Source of the DNA: DASSUW01 sp963844205
Lineage (GTDB): Bacteria; Actinomycetota; Thermoleophilia; Solirubrobacterales; Solirubrobacteraceae
Length of the DNA stretch: 64,000 bases
NCBI GenBank assembly: GCA_963844205.1
Contig: CAWJNK010000013.1
Location: 310,001 to 374,000, forward strand
Direction of reading: 5' to 3'
Shown here: positions 24,754 to 32,663 of the stretch, piece by piece
How the letters are laid out: each line of letters opens with the position of its first letter
Numbering within the stretch: the first letter of the stretch is position 1
The notes under the pieces: model-generated
Seen by the model: the letters and a program-made list of their open reading frames with translations, nothing else
What the model was told of the DNA's origin: nothing
Database searches by the model: none
Position numbers and translations under genes: made by a program

Positions 24754-25109
24754 AGTTCGCAGGCAAGAAGGGGCTCGCCGTGCGCGAGGGACCCCGTGGT
24801 CGCGGCGTGTTCGCGACCCGGGCCTTCGAGAAGGGCGAGACCGTCGAAGTGTGTCCCACGGTGGAGATCTCCGAGGGTGGCGGCGACCTGGCCGACTACC
24901 TCTTCGAGTCGACGACCGAGGGCATGTTTCTCGTCGTGCTCGGCTTCGGCATGCTCTACAACCACTCCGCCGACCCGAACCTCGACTACTTCCAGGACGA
25001 CCCGTCGGCGCTCGAGTTCGTCGCCCAGCGGCGCGTCGAGCGCGGCGAGGAGCTGACGATCAGCTACGGGGACGAGTGGTGGTCGGCGCGCGACGAGGTC
25101 CCGATCTGA
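24750..25109 (+). CDS. SET-domain protein (putative protein-lysine methyltransferase)
   Basis: The 119-residue protein is a bare SET domain: 'REGPRGRGVFATRAFEKGETVE' (SAM-binding GRG), 'FLVVLGFGMLYNHSADPN' (NHS motif forming the pseudoknot), 'ISYGDEWW' (catalytic Tyr region). No pre- or post-SET is present. Bacterial members methylate lysine in proteins or remain untested. The start is GTG 24750, overlapping the regulator stop by 4 nt, which suggests that the ArsR-like protein controls its expression. Confidence 0.88.
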   Translation: MKFAGKKGLAVREGPRGRGVFATRAFEKGETVEVCPTVEISEGGGDLADYLFESTTEGMFLVVLGFGMLYNHSADPNLDYFQDDPSALEFVAQRRVERGEELTISYGDEWWSARDEVPI

Positions 25110-25176
25110 GGCGCGAAGCGCCGGTTACGGTCGCCCGGATGGCGACCGTCGGTCTCAGAACGACGCCTGGATGGCG

Positions 25177-25440
25177 TCAAGGGCTAAACATTATGAGCGC
25201 CACGCCTCGCAGGTCGGCGACGAGGCGGCCGCTGATGCGGGCGAAGCGCATGACCACGGCCTCGCAGCTCGTGCAGCGGATCACGAGCCCCGGCGCGTCC
25301 GCGAACACCGCCGCGCCGCCGACCGCTCCCTCCGCGCCGCACGACGCGCAGCGGACCACGGCAACGGTCGCCTCCGGCGTGAACACTTCGCTGAGCAGGC
25401 CCGCGGCCGAGTTGCCGTCGAGCGTGGAGTCGTCGGTCAT
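25177..25440 (-). CDS. Small zinc-ribbon protein (DUF6510-like)
   Basis: The 87-residue protein has two CxxC pairs, 'RCASCGAEG' and 'RCTSCEAVVMRF', around a 20-residue beta stretch, so it should bind zinc. 'LDGNSAAGLLSEVFTPEATV' at the start is typical of DUF6510. It lies 2 nt downstream of the ferredoxin-reductase gene in an operon with a YedY-like molybdoenzyme, an arrangement I know from other actinobacteria. Function is unknown; it may be a redox or assembly partner. Confidence 0.82.
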   Translation of the reverse strand: MTDDSTLDGNSAAGLLSEVFTPEATVAVVRCASCGAEGAVGGAAVFADAPGLVIRCTSCEAVVMRFARISGRLVADLRGVALIMFSP

Positions 25441-25442
25441 GG

Positions 25443-26183
25443 TCAACCTCCCGTGGCGCCGAAGCGCTCGAGCCGGATGCGGGACGGGTCGTGGCCGAGC
25501 GCCACGAGATCGCGCGCCACGCCCTCGACGAAGCCGGTCGGCCCGCACACGTAGATCCGCGGGCCGCGCTCCGGCTCGAAGCCGCTCTCGGCGAGCATGT
25601 CGCGGTCGACGCGGCGGGCGTAGCCGGTCCAGCCGGCGGGCGCCTCGCGCGTGTAGGTGATGGCCGGGTCGGCGAGCTCGCGCAGCTCGCGCGCGTAGAT
25701 CACGGTGTCCTCGCGGCGGGCGGACAGCAGCAGCCGGGCCTCGACCTCGCTGCCCGCGAGCGTGCGGTGGCGGAGCATCGACCTCAGCGGCACGATGCCG
25801 GAGCCGCCGGCGATGAGGAACAGCGGCCCGCCCTGGGCCGCCGTCCACACGAACCAGCCGCCGACCGGGCCGCGGATCTCGAGCTGGTCGCCGGGCTGGG
25901 CGTCGTCGACCAGGTACGGCGAGACCTCGCCGTCGTCGAGCCGCTCGATCGTCAGCGCGACGTCATGGTCCTCGGGCGCGGACGCGATCGAGTAGCTGCG
26001 CTGGGTCTGGTAGCCGTCCTCGGCGGTCAGCCGCAGGTCGACGTGCTGGCCGGCGCGGTGCCGGGGCCAGCCGGGCACGTCGAGGACGAGCGTGGTCGCC
26101 GACGGCGTCTCCCGGATCCTCTCCCGGACCTCGGCGGCCCGCCAGCCGACCGCGCGCTCAGTCGCCCGAGTAGCGCTGCTCAC
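25443..26183 (-). CDS. Ferredoxin-NADP+ reductase-like flavoprotein
   Basis: The 246-residue protein has the FAD motif 'QRSYSIASAP' (RxYS), the NAD(P) motifs 'FLIAGGSGIVPLRSMLRH' and 'RIYVCGPTGFVEGVARDL', and 'GPVGGWFVW' between them. It has no 2Fe-2S domain, so it depends on a separate electron partner. The GTG at 26183 lies inside the end of the YedY-like gene (26-nt overlap). It probably supplies or withdraws electrons for that molybdoenzyme. Confidence 0.9.
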   Translation of the reverse strand: MSSATRATERAVGWRAAEVRERIRETPSATTLVLDVPGWPRHRAGQHVDLRLTAEDGYQTQRSYSIASAPEDHDVALTIERLDDGEVSPYLVDDAQPGDQLEIRGPVGGWFVWTAAQGGPLFLIAGGSGIVPLRSMLRHRTLAGSEVEARLLLSARREDTVIYARELRELADPAITYTREAPAGWTGYARRVDRDMLAESGFEPERGPRIYVCGPTGFVEGVARDLVALGHDPSRIRLERFGATGG

Positions 26184-26760
26184 GCCACGGGTCCCCGTAC
26201 TCGTGGTAGCCGAGCGACTCCCAGAAGCCGAGCTCGTTCTCCTCGATGAGCTCGAGCGCGTTCAGCCACTTCGCGCTCTTCCAGAAGTACAGGTGCGGGA
26301 CGAGCAGGCGCGCCGGGCCGCCGTGTTCGGGCTCGAGCGGCGCGCCGTCGTACGCGTACGCGACCCAGGCCTTGCCGTCGGTCAGGTCCTCGACCGGGAG
26401 GTTGGTGGTGTAGCCGCCGTAGCTGTGCGCCATCACGTAGGCGCCGAGCGGCTCGAGCCCCTCGAGCAGCGTGTCGACCGACACGCCCTCCCACGCCGTG
26501 CCGAGCTTCGACCACGACGTGACGCAGTGGATGTCGACGGTGACCGACTCACTGGGGAGCGCGCGGAACTCCTCCCAGCTCCAACTGCGCTCGCCGTCGA
26601 CGGCGCCTCCGAGCGAGAGCCGCCACTGGTCGAGCGGGACGCTGGGGGTCGGACCGGCGGACAGGACCGGGAAGCCGTCGGTCAGGTACTGGCCGGGCGG
26701 CAGGGCCGTGCCGGAGGGCGGCTCGGCGTGCCGGCGGCGAAAGCCTCTGGTAATCGGCAT
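26158..26760 (-). CDS. Sulfite-oxidase-like molybdopterin oxidoreductase (YedY-like)
   Basis: The 200-residue protein is the short form of the sulfite oxidase molybdopterin fold: 'LSLGGAVDGERSWSWEEFRAL', 'TVDIHCVTSWSKLGTAWEGV' (Cys that ligates molybdenum), 'AHSYGGYTTNLPVEDL', 'PARLLVPHLYFWKSAKWL'. It has no signal peptide, so unlike MsrP it is cytoplasmic. It heads the trio with the flavoprotein and zinc-ribbon gene. The substrate is not known for this group. It is divergent from the phosphosulfolactate synthase gene (64-nt gap). Confidence 0.92.
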   Translation of the reverse strand: MPITRGFRRRHAEPPSGTALPPGQYLTDGFPVLSAGPTPSVPLDQWRLSLGGAVDGERSWSWEEFRALPSESVTVDIHCVTSWSKLGTAWEGVSVDTLLEGLEPLGAYVMAHSYGGYTTNLPVEDLTDGKAWVAYAYDGAPLEPEHGGPARLLVPHLYFWKSAKWLNALELIEENELGFWESLGYHEYGDPWREQRYSGD

Positions 26761-26824
26761 GCGAGCAGTCTCCCGCAACTCGGGCGAGGTCGGTGATTCT
26801 TTTGCGGGTGCGCGCGCCACTACC

Positions 26825-27601
26825 ATGACGCTCGTGGCCCCGGACTTCCTCGACCTGCCGGAGCGGACGGCGAAGCCCCGGCGGGCGGGCATCACCCACG
26901 TCCTGGACCGCGGCCTGTCCCCGCGCGCGCTGGAGTCGCTGCTCGAGACGGCGGGCGAGCACATCGACCTCATCAAGTTGGGCTGGGGCACCGCTTACGT
27001 CAGCCGCGGGGTGCGCGACAAAGTCGCGATCTGCCGCGAGGCGGGCGTCGGCATCAGCCTCGGCGGCACCCTGATGGAGATCGCGTTCGAGCAGGGTCGC
27101 GTGGAGCACTACCTCGAATGGCTGCGCGAGCTGGGCATCGACCACGTCGAGGTGTCGAACGGCTCGCTGCCGATCGCGTCCGAGGACAAGCGCGCGCTGA
27201 TCTCCCAGCTCGCCGGCGAGTTCACCGTCATCGCGGAGGTCGGCAGCAAGCGCTCGCTCGACGCCGTGGCGGAGGAGTGGGTCGCGGAGATGCTCGGCGA
27301 CCTCGCGGCGGGCGCCGCGCTCGTGATCGCCGAAGGGCGCGAGAGCGGGACCGTCGGGCTGTTCGACGCCAGCGGCGCCGTGCACACCGAGCTGGTCGAG
27401 GCGATCCTGCACGCGGTCGGGCGCGAGGTCGTGATCTTCGAGGCGCCGCAGCGCAGCCAGCAGACGTGGCTGCTCCAGCACGCCGGGCCGAACGTCAACC
27501 TCGGGAACATCCAGCCGGAAGACGTCATCGCGCTCGAGACGCTGCGGCGTGGTCTGCGATTCGAGACGCTGGACCTGTTGCCGAGCGCAGTCCGCCCGTA
27601 A
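26825..27601 (+). CDS. comA: Phosphosulfolactate synthase (ComA family)
   Basis: The 258-residue protein fits ComA along its length: 'RRAGITHVLDRGLSPRALESLL', 'HIDLIKLGWGTAYV', 'ISLGGTLMEIAFEQGRVEHYL', 'HVEVSNGSLPIASEDKRALI', 'VIAEGRESGTVGLFD'. The enzyme adds sulfite to phosphoenolpyruvate to give (R)-phospho-3-sulfolactate, the first step of coenzyme M synthesis in archaea and of sulfolactate formation in some bacteria. ATG 26825 fits with the family start. No comB or comC is beside it. Its divergent neighbour is a sulfite-oxidase-like enzyme, which may or may not be meaningful. Confidence 0.9.
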   Translation: MTLVAPDFLDLPERTAKPRRAGITHVLDRGLSPRALESLLETAGEHIDLIKLGWGTAYVSRGVRDKVAICREAGVGISLGGTLMEIAFEQGRVEHYLEWLRELGIDHVEVSNGSLPIASEDKRALISQLAGEFTVIAEVGSKRSLDAVAEEWVAEMLGDLAAGAALVIAEGRESGTVGLFDASGAVHTELVEAILHAVGREVVIFEAPQRSQQTWLLQHAGPNVNLGNIQPEDVIALETLRRGLRFETLDLLPSAVRP

Positions 27602-27618
27602 CATCCCGGGCGGTCCCG

Positions 27619-28221
27619 ATGCTGCGAATCGTCCAAGGCAAGAGCATCCAGCTGCTCGACCCCGGCCAGGTCTAAGACCTGGCTTCAAGCCACGCCTCGG
27701 TGGCGCTCGACCTCGGGACCGGTGACGGTCGGTCCGTGTTGGCGGCTGCGGCCGCGCGGCCGGAGACGCTCGTCATCGGCGTCGACGCGAGCGCCGCGGC
27801 GATGGCCGCCTCGTCGCGCCGCGCCGCCCGCCGTGGGGCGCTGCCGAACGCGCTGTTCGCGGTCGCCGCGGCGGAGGACCCGCCGCTGAGCGATCTGGCG
27901 CACGAGATCACCGTCAACTTCCCGTGGGCGTCGCTGCTCCGGGGCGTGCTGGGACGCGACGAGGCGGTGCTGGCGGGCATCGCCCGGCTTGCCGCGCCCG
28001 GCGCGTCGGTTCGCGCGCTGGTCTCGGTCGTGGAGCGCGACGGGGTGGCCGGGGTGCCGGATGTGGACGAGCTGGCCTCGGCGTACGCGCGGCATGGCCT
28101 GCGCCTCGTCGATGCCAGGCCGGCGACGGCGACCGAGATCGCCGCCTCGGGCTCGTCGTGGGCGAAGCGTCTGCGGGCCGGCGCGGCGCGCCCGGTCACG
28201 CTGCTGCAAGCGGTGCGTTGA
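27619..28221 (+). pseudogene. 16S rRNA (adenine-1408-N1)-methyltransferase-like gene with an in-frame stop
   Basis: One frame (ATG 27619) reads 'MLRIVQGKSIQLLDPGQV', then TAA (27673-27675), then continues in the same frame with 'DLASSHASVALDLGTGDGRS'. The upstream piece matches the N-terminus of KamB/NpmA-type enzymes and the rest has their hallmarks: SAM motif 'DLGTGDG', 'GVDASAAAMAASSRRAARRG' and 'VNFPWASLLRGVLG'. An intact protein would be 200 residues. The TAA is one base from GAA or CAA. Either the gene is dead, the base is a sequencing error, or translation restarts at GTG 27700 without the N-terminal strand. The family methylates A1408 and can give aminoglycoside resistance. Confidence 0.8.
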
Positions 28222-28954
28222 CCGTGTCCCCGACCCGCACGCGACCGGGCGCGACGACCTCGCACCAGACCCCGAAGGTGACGTCGCGCTTGCCGCGAAG
28301 GTCGGCGAGCGCCTTCAGGGTCGGCACGTCGCGGCGGCCGTCCTCGGGATCGCGCGTGGTCACGGCGCAGCGCGGCACGGGCTCGGTGACGCGGATGACC
28401 GCGTCGCCGACTGCGAGCAGGCGGCCACCCCAGCCGTGCTCCTCCCAGGGGGCGACGCCGTCGATCGTGATCGTCATGCGGAAGCGGCGCGGATCCGGCA
28501 CGACGCCGTCGAGCGCCGGCGCGAGCGCGGCGAGCGAGGCCTCGGACATCAGCGTCACCGCCGCGTCGTCGGCGCCCCGGTCGCCGGGGTCGCGGGCGAG
28601 GAGGCGCACCGGCCGGTTCAGGTGCTCGGACAGCGCGGCGGCGAGCTCGCCGTCGACCAGGCGACCCGCGATCGGACGCCCCTCGTAGTTCGCCGTCGTC
28701 GCGGGCTCGCCCAGCTCGGGCGCGGCGGCGACCTCCGTGCCGTCCGGGAAGCGCAACGTCAGGACGCCGCCCTCCCACCGGGCTTCGACCTGCAGCAGCG
28801 TCGGCGTCACCGTGCTCAGCAGCCGGTTGCCGTCGTCGAGGACCAGGAACGCGCGGTCGCCGTCGGGGCCGGTCGGGCCGAGGTCGAGCCGGTCGACCGC
28901 GGCCAGCCGGGCGCCCTTGACGGGAGCGATCGCGAGCGCGGTGACGGCGGGCAT
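28196..28954 (-). CDS. MOSC-domain protein
   Basis: The 252-residue protein has the MOSC N-terminal beta-barrel ('VTALAIAPVKGARLAAVDRL', 'PTGPDGDRAFLVLDDGNRLLS') and the MOSC core ('RRFRMTITIDGVAPWEEHGW', 'VTEPVPRCAVTTRDPEDGRRD', with the conserved Cys). The family handles sulfur or nitro/hydroxylamine reduction with molybdenum cofactor, as in YcbX and mARC. Its 3' end overlaps the convergent methyltransferase gene by 26 nt. Confidence 0.92.
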   Translation of the reverse strand: MPAVTALAIAPVKGARLAAVDRLDLGPTGPDGDRAFLVLDDGNRLLSTVTPTLLQVEARWEGGVLTLRFPDGTEVAAAPELGEPATTANYEGRPIAGRLVDGELAAALSEHLNRPVRLLARDPGDRGADDAAVTLMSEASLAALAPALDGVVPDPRRFRMTITIDGVAPWEEHGWGGRLLAVGDAVIRVTEPVPRCAVTTRDPEDGRRDVPTLKALADLRGKRDVTFGVWCEVVAPGRVRVGDTVNAPLAAA

Positions 28955-28963
28955 GCCGCCAGC

Positions 28964-30541
28964 CTACGACCCCGGGCCGCGAGCGAGCGCGAGGAGTCTG
29001 CGTACCGCGCGGTCAATCGCGGCACGCTCGGCGTCGATCCAGCGGCGGGCGTCGTCGACGGCGGCACGGGTCGCGGCGAGCATCGCGTCCATCGGCTCCG
29101 GCGCCGCGCCGCCGGGGACGGTGCGGGTCGCGAGCGCCGCGACCGGGTCGAGGGCGGCGGCCACCAGTCGGGGGTCGACATCGAGGCGCCGGCCGACGAT
29201 CTCCTCCGCTGCGGCGTCGATGCGCGCGGGTTCGAGCCGCGCGCCGGCGGCGCGCGATTCGCCGGCCGCGCGCGATTCCCCGGCCGCGCGCGATCCGCCG
29301 GCGGCGAGCGCGTGGGCGAGGATGCGGTAGGCCGTCCGGTAGTCGAGGCCCGTGGCCAGGCTGATCGCTTCGGCCGCGTCGGTGGCGGCCGCGTCGCTCT
29401 CGCGGAGGGCGCGCTCGCACCGCTCGGCGTCGACGGTCAGGCTCTCGGCGACCGCCGCCGCGAGGCGGAGCAGGCGCGCCGCGAGCTCGACGGCTCCCGC
29501 CACCTCGCCGTACGCGTACAGGAGATTGTCGGTGCGGCCGGACGGCGTCCGCTGGGTGGCGAGCACGCCGGTGGCGCGGCCGATCAACGTACCCGCGCCG
29601 CCGCGCAGGACCACGAGCGCGTATGGGTTGCGCTTCTGTGGCATCAGCGCACTGGCGCGGCACAGCTCGTCGCCGATCCGCACGAGGCCGAACTCCTCGC
29701 TGCCGAACAGCTCGACGTCCTCCGCGAAGCGGCTGGCGCCGGTCGCCGCGATCGCAGCGTGCGTGGTGAGGGCGGCGAAGCCGTCGGTCTGCCAGTTCGC
29801 GTCGCGCGTGTGCTCGATCGGCTCGTGGAAGCCGAGCAGCGCCGCGAGCCGGGGGCGGTCGAGCGCGAACCGCGACCCGTTGACCCCGCCGGTGCCCGCC
29901 GGGCTGCGGTTGACGTGGGCGAAGTCGCTGCGCAGCCGGTCGAGGTCGCGCAGCGAGGGGTGAGCGAACGAGAGCAGCCAGTGGCCGGCGGTGGTGGGCT
30001 GCGCGACCTGCAGGTACGTGTAGTCGGGCATCGGCGTGTCGCGCTCGCGGGCCGCGGCGTCGGTGAGCGCGGCGGCGAAGCGGGCGACGGCGGCGGCGAG
30101 GTCGAGCACGCGCGAACGGAGTGCGATCCGGAACGCGACGCGGCCGGCCTCCCGCCGCGGCCGCCCGGCGTTCAGCCACCCGGCCGCGCTGCCGACCCGC
30201 TGCTCGAGCGCCCGCTCACGCACGTTGACGAGGTCGCCGTAGCGGGAGTCGAGCTCGAGGTCCTCGTCGAGCAGCTCGACCAGCGCCGCCAGCAGCTCGC
30301 GGCGATCCGCTTCGGGGATCGCGTCGAGCGCGACGACGTGCGCGAGGTCCGCGAGCCCTAGCCCGCGACTCAGCAGCGGCGCGTCCGCGAGCTCGAGCGA
30401 GTAGCCGGCCTCGACGAGCTCGGGCGCCGGGCCCCGGCGAATCGGCCCGCCGGCGCCCAGATACCCCGGCGGCGGGCCCGACGAGTCGTCCGGCGGGAGC
30501 GGGGCCGACGGGTCGTCCGGCCGAGACGGCTCGGCCATCAT
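28964..30541 (-). CDS. Argininosuccinate lyase-like enzyme
   Basis: The 525-residue protein is a fumarase/ASL-superfamily lyase near ArgH: 'DARWAT..'-type N-terminus, 'TYLQVAQPTTAGHWLLSFAH' and the signature loop 'ASALMPQKRNPYALVVLRG'. It is longer than ArgH (about 470) through a Pro/Asp-rich N-terminal 40 residues and a 6-residue repeat insert (AAGESR x3, coded around 29253-29305). No arginine genes are near; it is coupled by ATGA to a second lyase, so it probably eliminates fumarate or a similar acid from another N-substituted substrate. Confidence 0.85.
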   Translation of the reverse strand: MMAEPSRPDDPSAPLPPDDSSGPPPGYLGAGGPIRRGPAPELVEAGYSLELADAPLLSRGLGLADLAHVVALDAIPEADRRELLAALVELLDEDLELDSRYGDLVNVRERALEQRVGSAAGWLNAGRPRREAGRVAFRIALRSRVLDLAAAVARFAAALTDAAARERDTPMPDYTYLQVAQPTTAGHWLLSFAHPSLRDLDRLRSDFAHVNRSPAGTGGVNGSRFALDRPRLAALLGFHEPIEHTRDANWQTDGFAALTTHAAIAATGASRFAEDVELFGSEEFGLVRIGDELCRASALMPQKRNPYALVVLRGGAGTLIGRATGVLATQRTPSGRTDNLLYAYGEVAGAVELAARLLRLAAAVAESLTVDAERCERALRESDAAATDAAEAISLATGLDYRTAYRILAHALAAGGSRAAGESRAAGESRAAGARLEPARIDAAAEEIVGRRLDVDPRLVAAALDPVAALATRTVPGGAAPEPMDAMLAATRAAVDDARRWIDAERAAIDRAVRRLLALARGPGS

Positions 30542-31839
30542 CGCCCCAGCACGCGGTCGACGAGAACGTCGGCGGCGCCGATCTCGGGCTCCAGGAGCGC
30601 GTCGAGGCGGTCGGGCGGGAGTCGGGCCGAGATCTCGGGGTCGTCCGCCAGGGCCTCGCGGAACAGACGGCCGGCCTCCTGGCCGCGGCGTGCGGCGGCG
30701 TGGACGAGCTCGTGCGCCCGCCGCGGGCCGATCTCGGCTCCCAGCGCGAGCATCACCGGCTCGGCGAGTACGTACCCGCGCTGGGCGTCGACGTTCTCGC
30801 GCATCCGCTGCTCGTCGACCTCCAGCCCCGCCGCGAGATCACTGGCGAGGGCGAGGGCGACCGCGGTGGCGCCGCATGCCTGCGGCAGCAGCGCCCACTC
30901 GGCCTTCCACGCCGCCCCGTCGCGCTCGTGCTCGGCGACGAGCCCCTCCAGCGCCGGCCCGGCGTTCGCGCGCACCACCCGCGCGAGCGTGACCAGGTGC
31001 TCGGACCGCTCCGGGTTGCGCTTCTGCGGCATCGTGATGCTGCCGACCACGCCCTCCGCCGGCGGTTCGCGCAGTTCGCCGATCTCCGGTCGCTGGAGGT
31101 TGTAGACCTCGTTGCCGAGCTTGGCGAGCGTCCCCGTGATGAGCGCGAGGAGGCCCACGAACTCGGCCACGCGGTCGCGGGCGGACGTCCAGGAGATCTC
31201 GGGCACGCCGAGGCCGAGCCGCTCGAGCACGCGACTCTGCAGCTCCGGGCCGCCCCCAGCCGAGAGTGTCCCCACCGCGCCCGCGAGCTGGCCGACCTCG
31301 AGCCGGCGGCGCGCCTCGCGCAGACGCTCGGCGTGCCGACGGACCTCGGCGATCCACACCGACGCCTTGAAGCCGAACGTGATCGGCAGGCCGGGCTGGC
31401 CGTGCGTGCGGCCGAGCATGATCGCGTCGCGGTGGCGCCGCGCCAACGTGACCAGCGACGCCTCGATCGCCGCCAGGTCGCGCTCGGCGATCGCGAGCAT
31501 CCGCTGCATCGCGACGCCGGTCCATGTGTCCGCGACGTCCTGGACCGTCGTGCCGTAGGACACCCACTCGCGCGACGACTCGTCGAGGTCGCGCTGGAGG
31601 ACCCGGATCAGGCCGAGCGTGGAGTGCCCGCTGGCGCGCGTCTCCTCCCCCACCGCCGCGAGGTCGACCGGCTCCGAGCACCGGGCGGCGATCGCGTCCG
31701 CCGCCGCGGGCGGGATCAGCCCGAGCGCGCCCTGCTCGGCGGCCACCGCGCCGAGCACCGAGAGCCAGATCCGCGTCCGGCCCTCGTCGCCGAACAGCGC
31801 CTCGGTCTCGATCGTCGTCCAGAGGTGGTCGAAGATCAT
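30538..31839 (-). CDS. Adenylosuccinate lyase/CMLE-like lyase
   Basis: The 433-residue protein has the three superfamily regions: 'TRASGHSTLGLIRVLQ' (His/Ser), 'AIMLGRTHGQPGLPITFG' (catalytic His) and 'VVGSITMPQKRNPERSEH' (signature loop). The C-terminal part resembles PurB and 3-carboxymuconate cycloisomerase more than ArgH. It is coupled by ATGA both to the ArgH-like gene after it and to the unknown gene before it. Two lyases of different subfamilies in one operon are unusual and suggest either two steps or a mixed complex. Confidence 0.85.
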   Translation of the reverse strand: MIFDHLWTTIETEALFGDEGRTRIWLSVLGAVAAEQGALGLIPPAAADAIAARCSEPVDLAAVGEETRASGHSTLGLIRVLQRDLDESSREWVSYGTTVQDVADTWTGVAMQRMLAIAERDLAAIEASLVTLARRHRDAIMLGRTHGQPGLPITFGFKASVWIAEVRRHAERLREARRRLEVGQLAGAVGTLSAGGGPELQSRVLERLGLGVPEISWTSARDRVAEFVGLLALITGTLAKLGNEVYNLQRPEIGELREPPAEGVVGSITMPQKRNPERSEHLVTLARVVRANAGPALEGLVAEHERDGAAWKAEWALLPQACGATAVALALASDLAAGLEVDEQRMRENVDAQRGYVLAEPVMLALGAEIGPRRAHELVHAAARRGQEAGRLFREALADDPEISARLPPDRLDALLEPEIGAADVLVDRVLGR

Positions 31840-32663
31840 GCGCAGAGCTCCCGGAGCGCCTCGCGGACCTCCTCCAGCGCCGCTCCCCACGGCACGACGA
31901 CGCTCGCTTCCTCGCGTCGCACGCCGCGCTCGAACAGGCAGCACTTCAGCAGCGTCGGCCCGCCGGCCGGCCCGACGACGCGCGGGCAGAACTCGATCCG
32001 CTCCCTCGGCTCCGCCCCGTACAGCGCGACGTGGATCTGGCGCGAGCGCTCGCAGCCGACCAGCGTCCAATCGCCGAGCTCGGGCGGACCCGCGTCGAGG
32101 AACTCGCCCTCGAGCCCGGAGCACCGGCATGGGTACATCGTGCGACCCGCCGGGGCCAGGTCGCGCAGGTCGATCGCCTCGAACTGCAGGTCCACGGGCG
32201 GTAGACCCTCGTCGTAGTCGACGACCGAGCGCGCCATCTCGAGCAGCTTCGGCGGCTCCGGCGGCACGACCTCCAGGACCCGGATCCGCACCGGGGCCGG
32301 CTCGACGATGAAGTTCACGTGCTCGAATCGCCCCTGCACGACGGTGACCCGCGCACGCGCGACGCGCGCCATCTGGGTCGCGTTTCCTGTGTCGACCGAC
32401 GGGTCCATGACGAAGGCGACCTCGTCCGGCGGCCCGACTACCCGAAGATCGGTGACCGTGGCGAGGATGTCGTCGCCGACCGCGTGCTCGACCTGCACGA
32501 CCGCGTGCTGTCCGTTGCACGCGGCCACGACGAACTCGGTCCGCCGGTACACCCGCCGCCCGACCAGCCAGGAGCGGAGCGCCGCCTCGTCGAGCCCCGG
32601 AGCGTCCTGGACGGACACGCCCCGGTACGGCCGCGCGATGAAGTTCGGCCCGACCTCGATCAC
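31836..32663 (-). CDS. Unknown protein in DUF1116/lyase operon
   Basis: I do not firmly recognise this 275-residue protein. It is soluble and has six cysteines in short motifs ('YPCRCSGLEGEF', 'LVGCERSRQIH', 'RIEFCPRVVG', 'LLKCCLFERGVRREEASVV') that could bind a metal or cluster. The first half is beta-rich ('GRRVYRRTEFVVAACNGQHAVV', 'MARVARARVTVVQGRFEHVNFIV'). The start GTG 32663 overlaps the DUF1116 stop as GTGA. Its place between DUF1116 and the lyases suggests a third subunit or an enzyme of the same pathway. It does not show the AllH (DUF2877) motif 'GLGPGLTPSGDD'. Confidence 0.7.
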   Translation of the reverse strand: MIEVGPNFIARPYRGVSVQDAPGLDEAALRSWLVGRRVYRRTEFVVAACNGQHAVVQVEHAVGDDILATVTDLRVVGPPDEVAFVMDPSVDTGNATQMARVARARVTVVQGRFEHVNFIVEPAPVRIRVLEVVPPEPPKLLEMARSVVDYDEGLPPVDLQFEAIDLRDLAPAGRTMYPCRCSGLEGEFLDAGPPELGDWTLVGCERSRQIHVALYGAEPRERIEFCPRVVGPAGGPTLLKCCLFERGVRREEASVVVPWGAALEEVREALRELCA

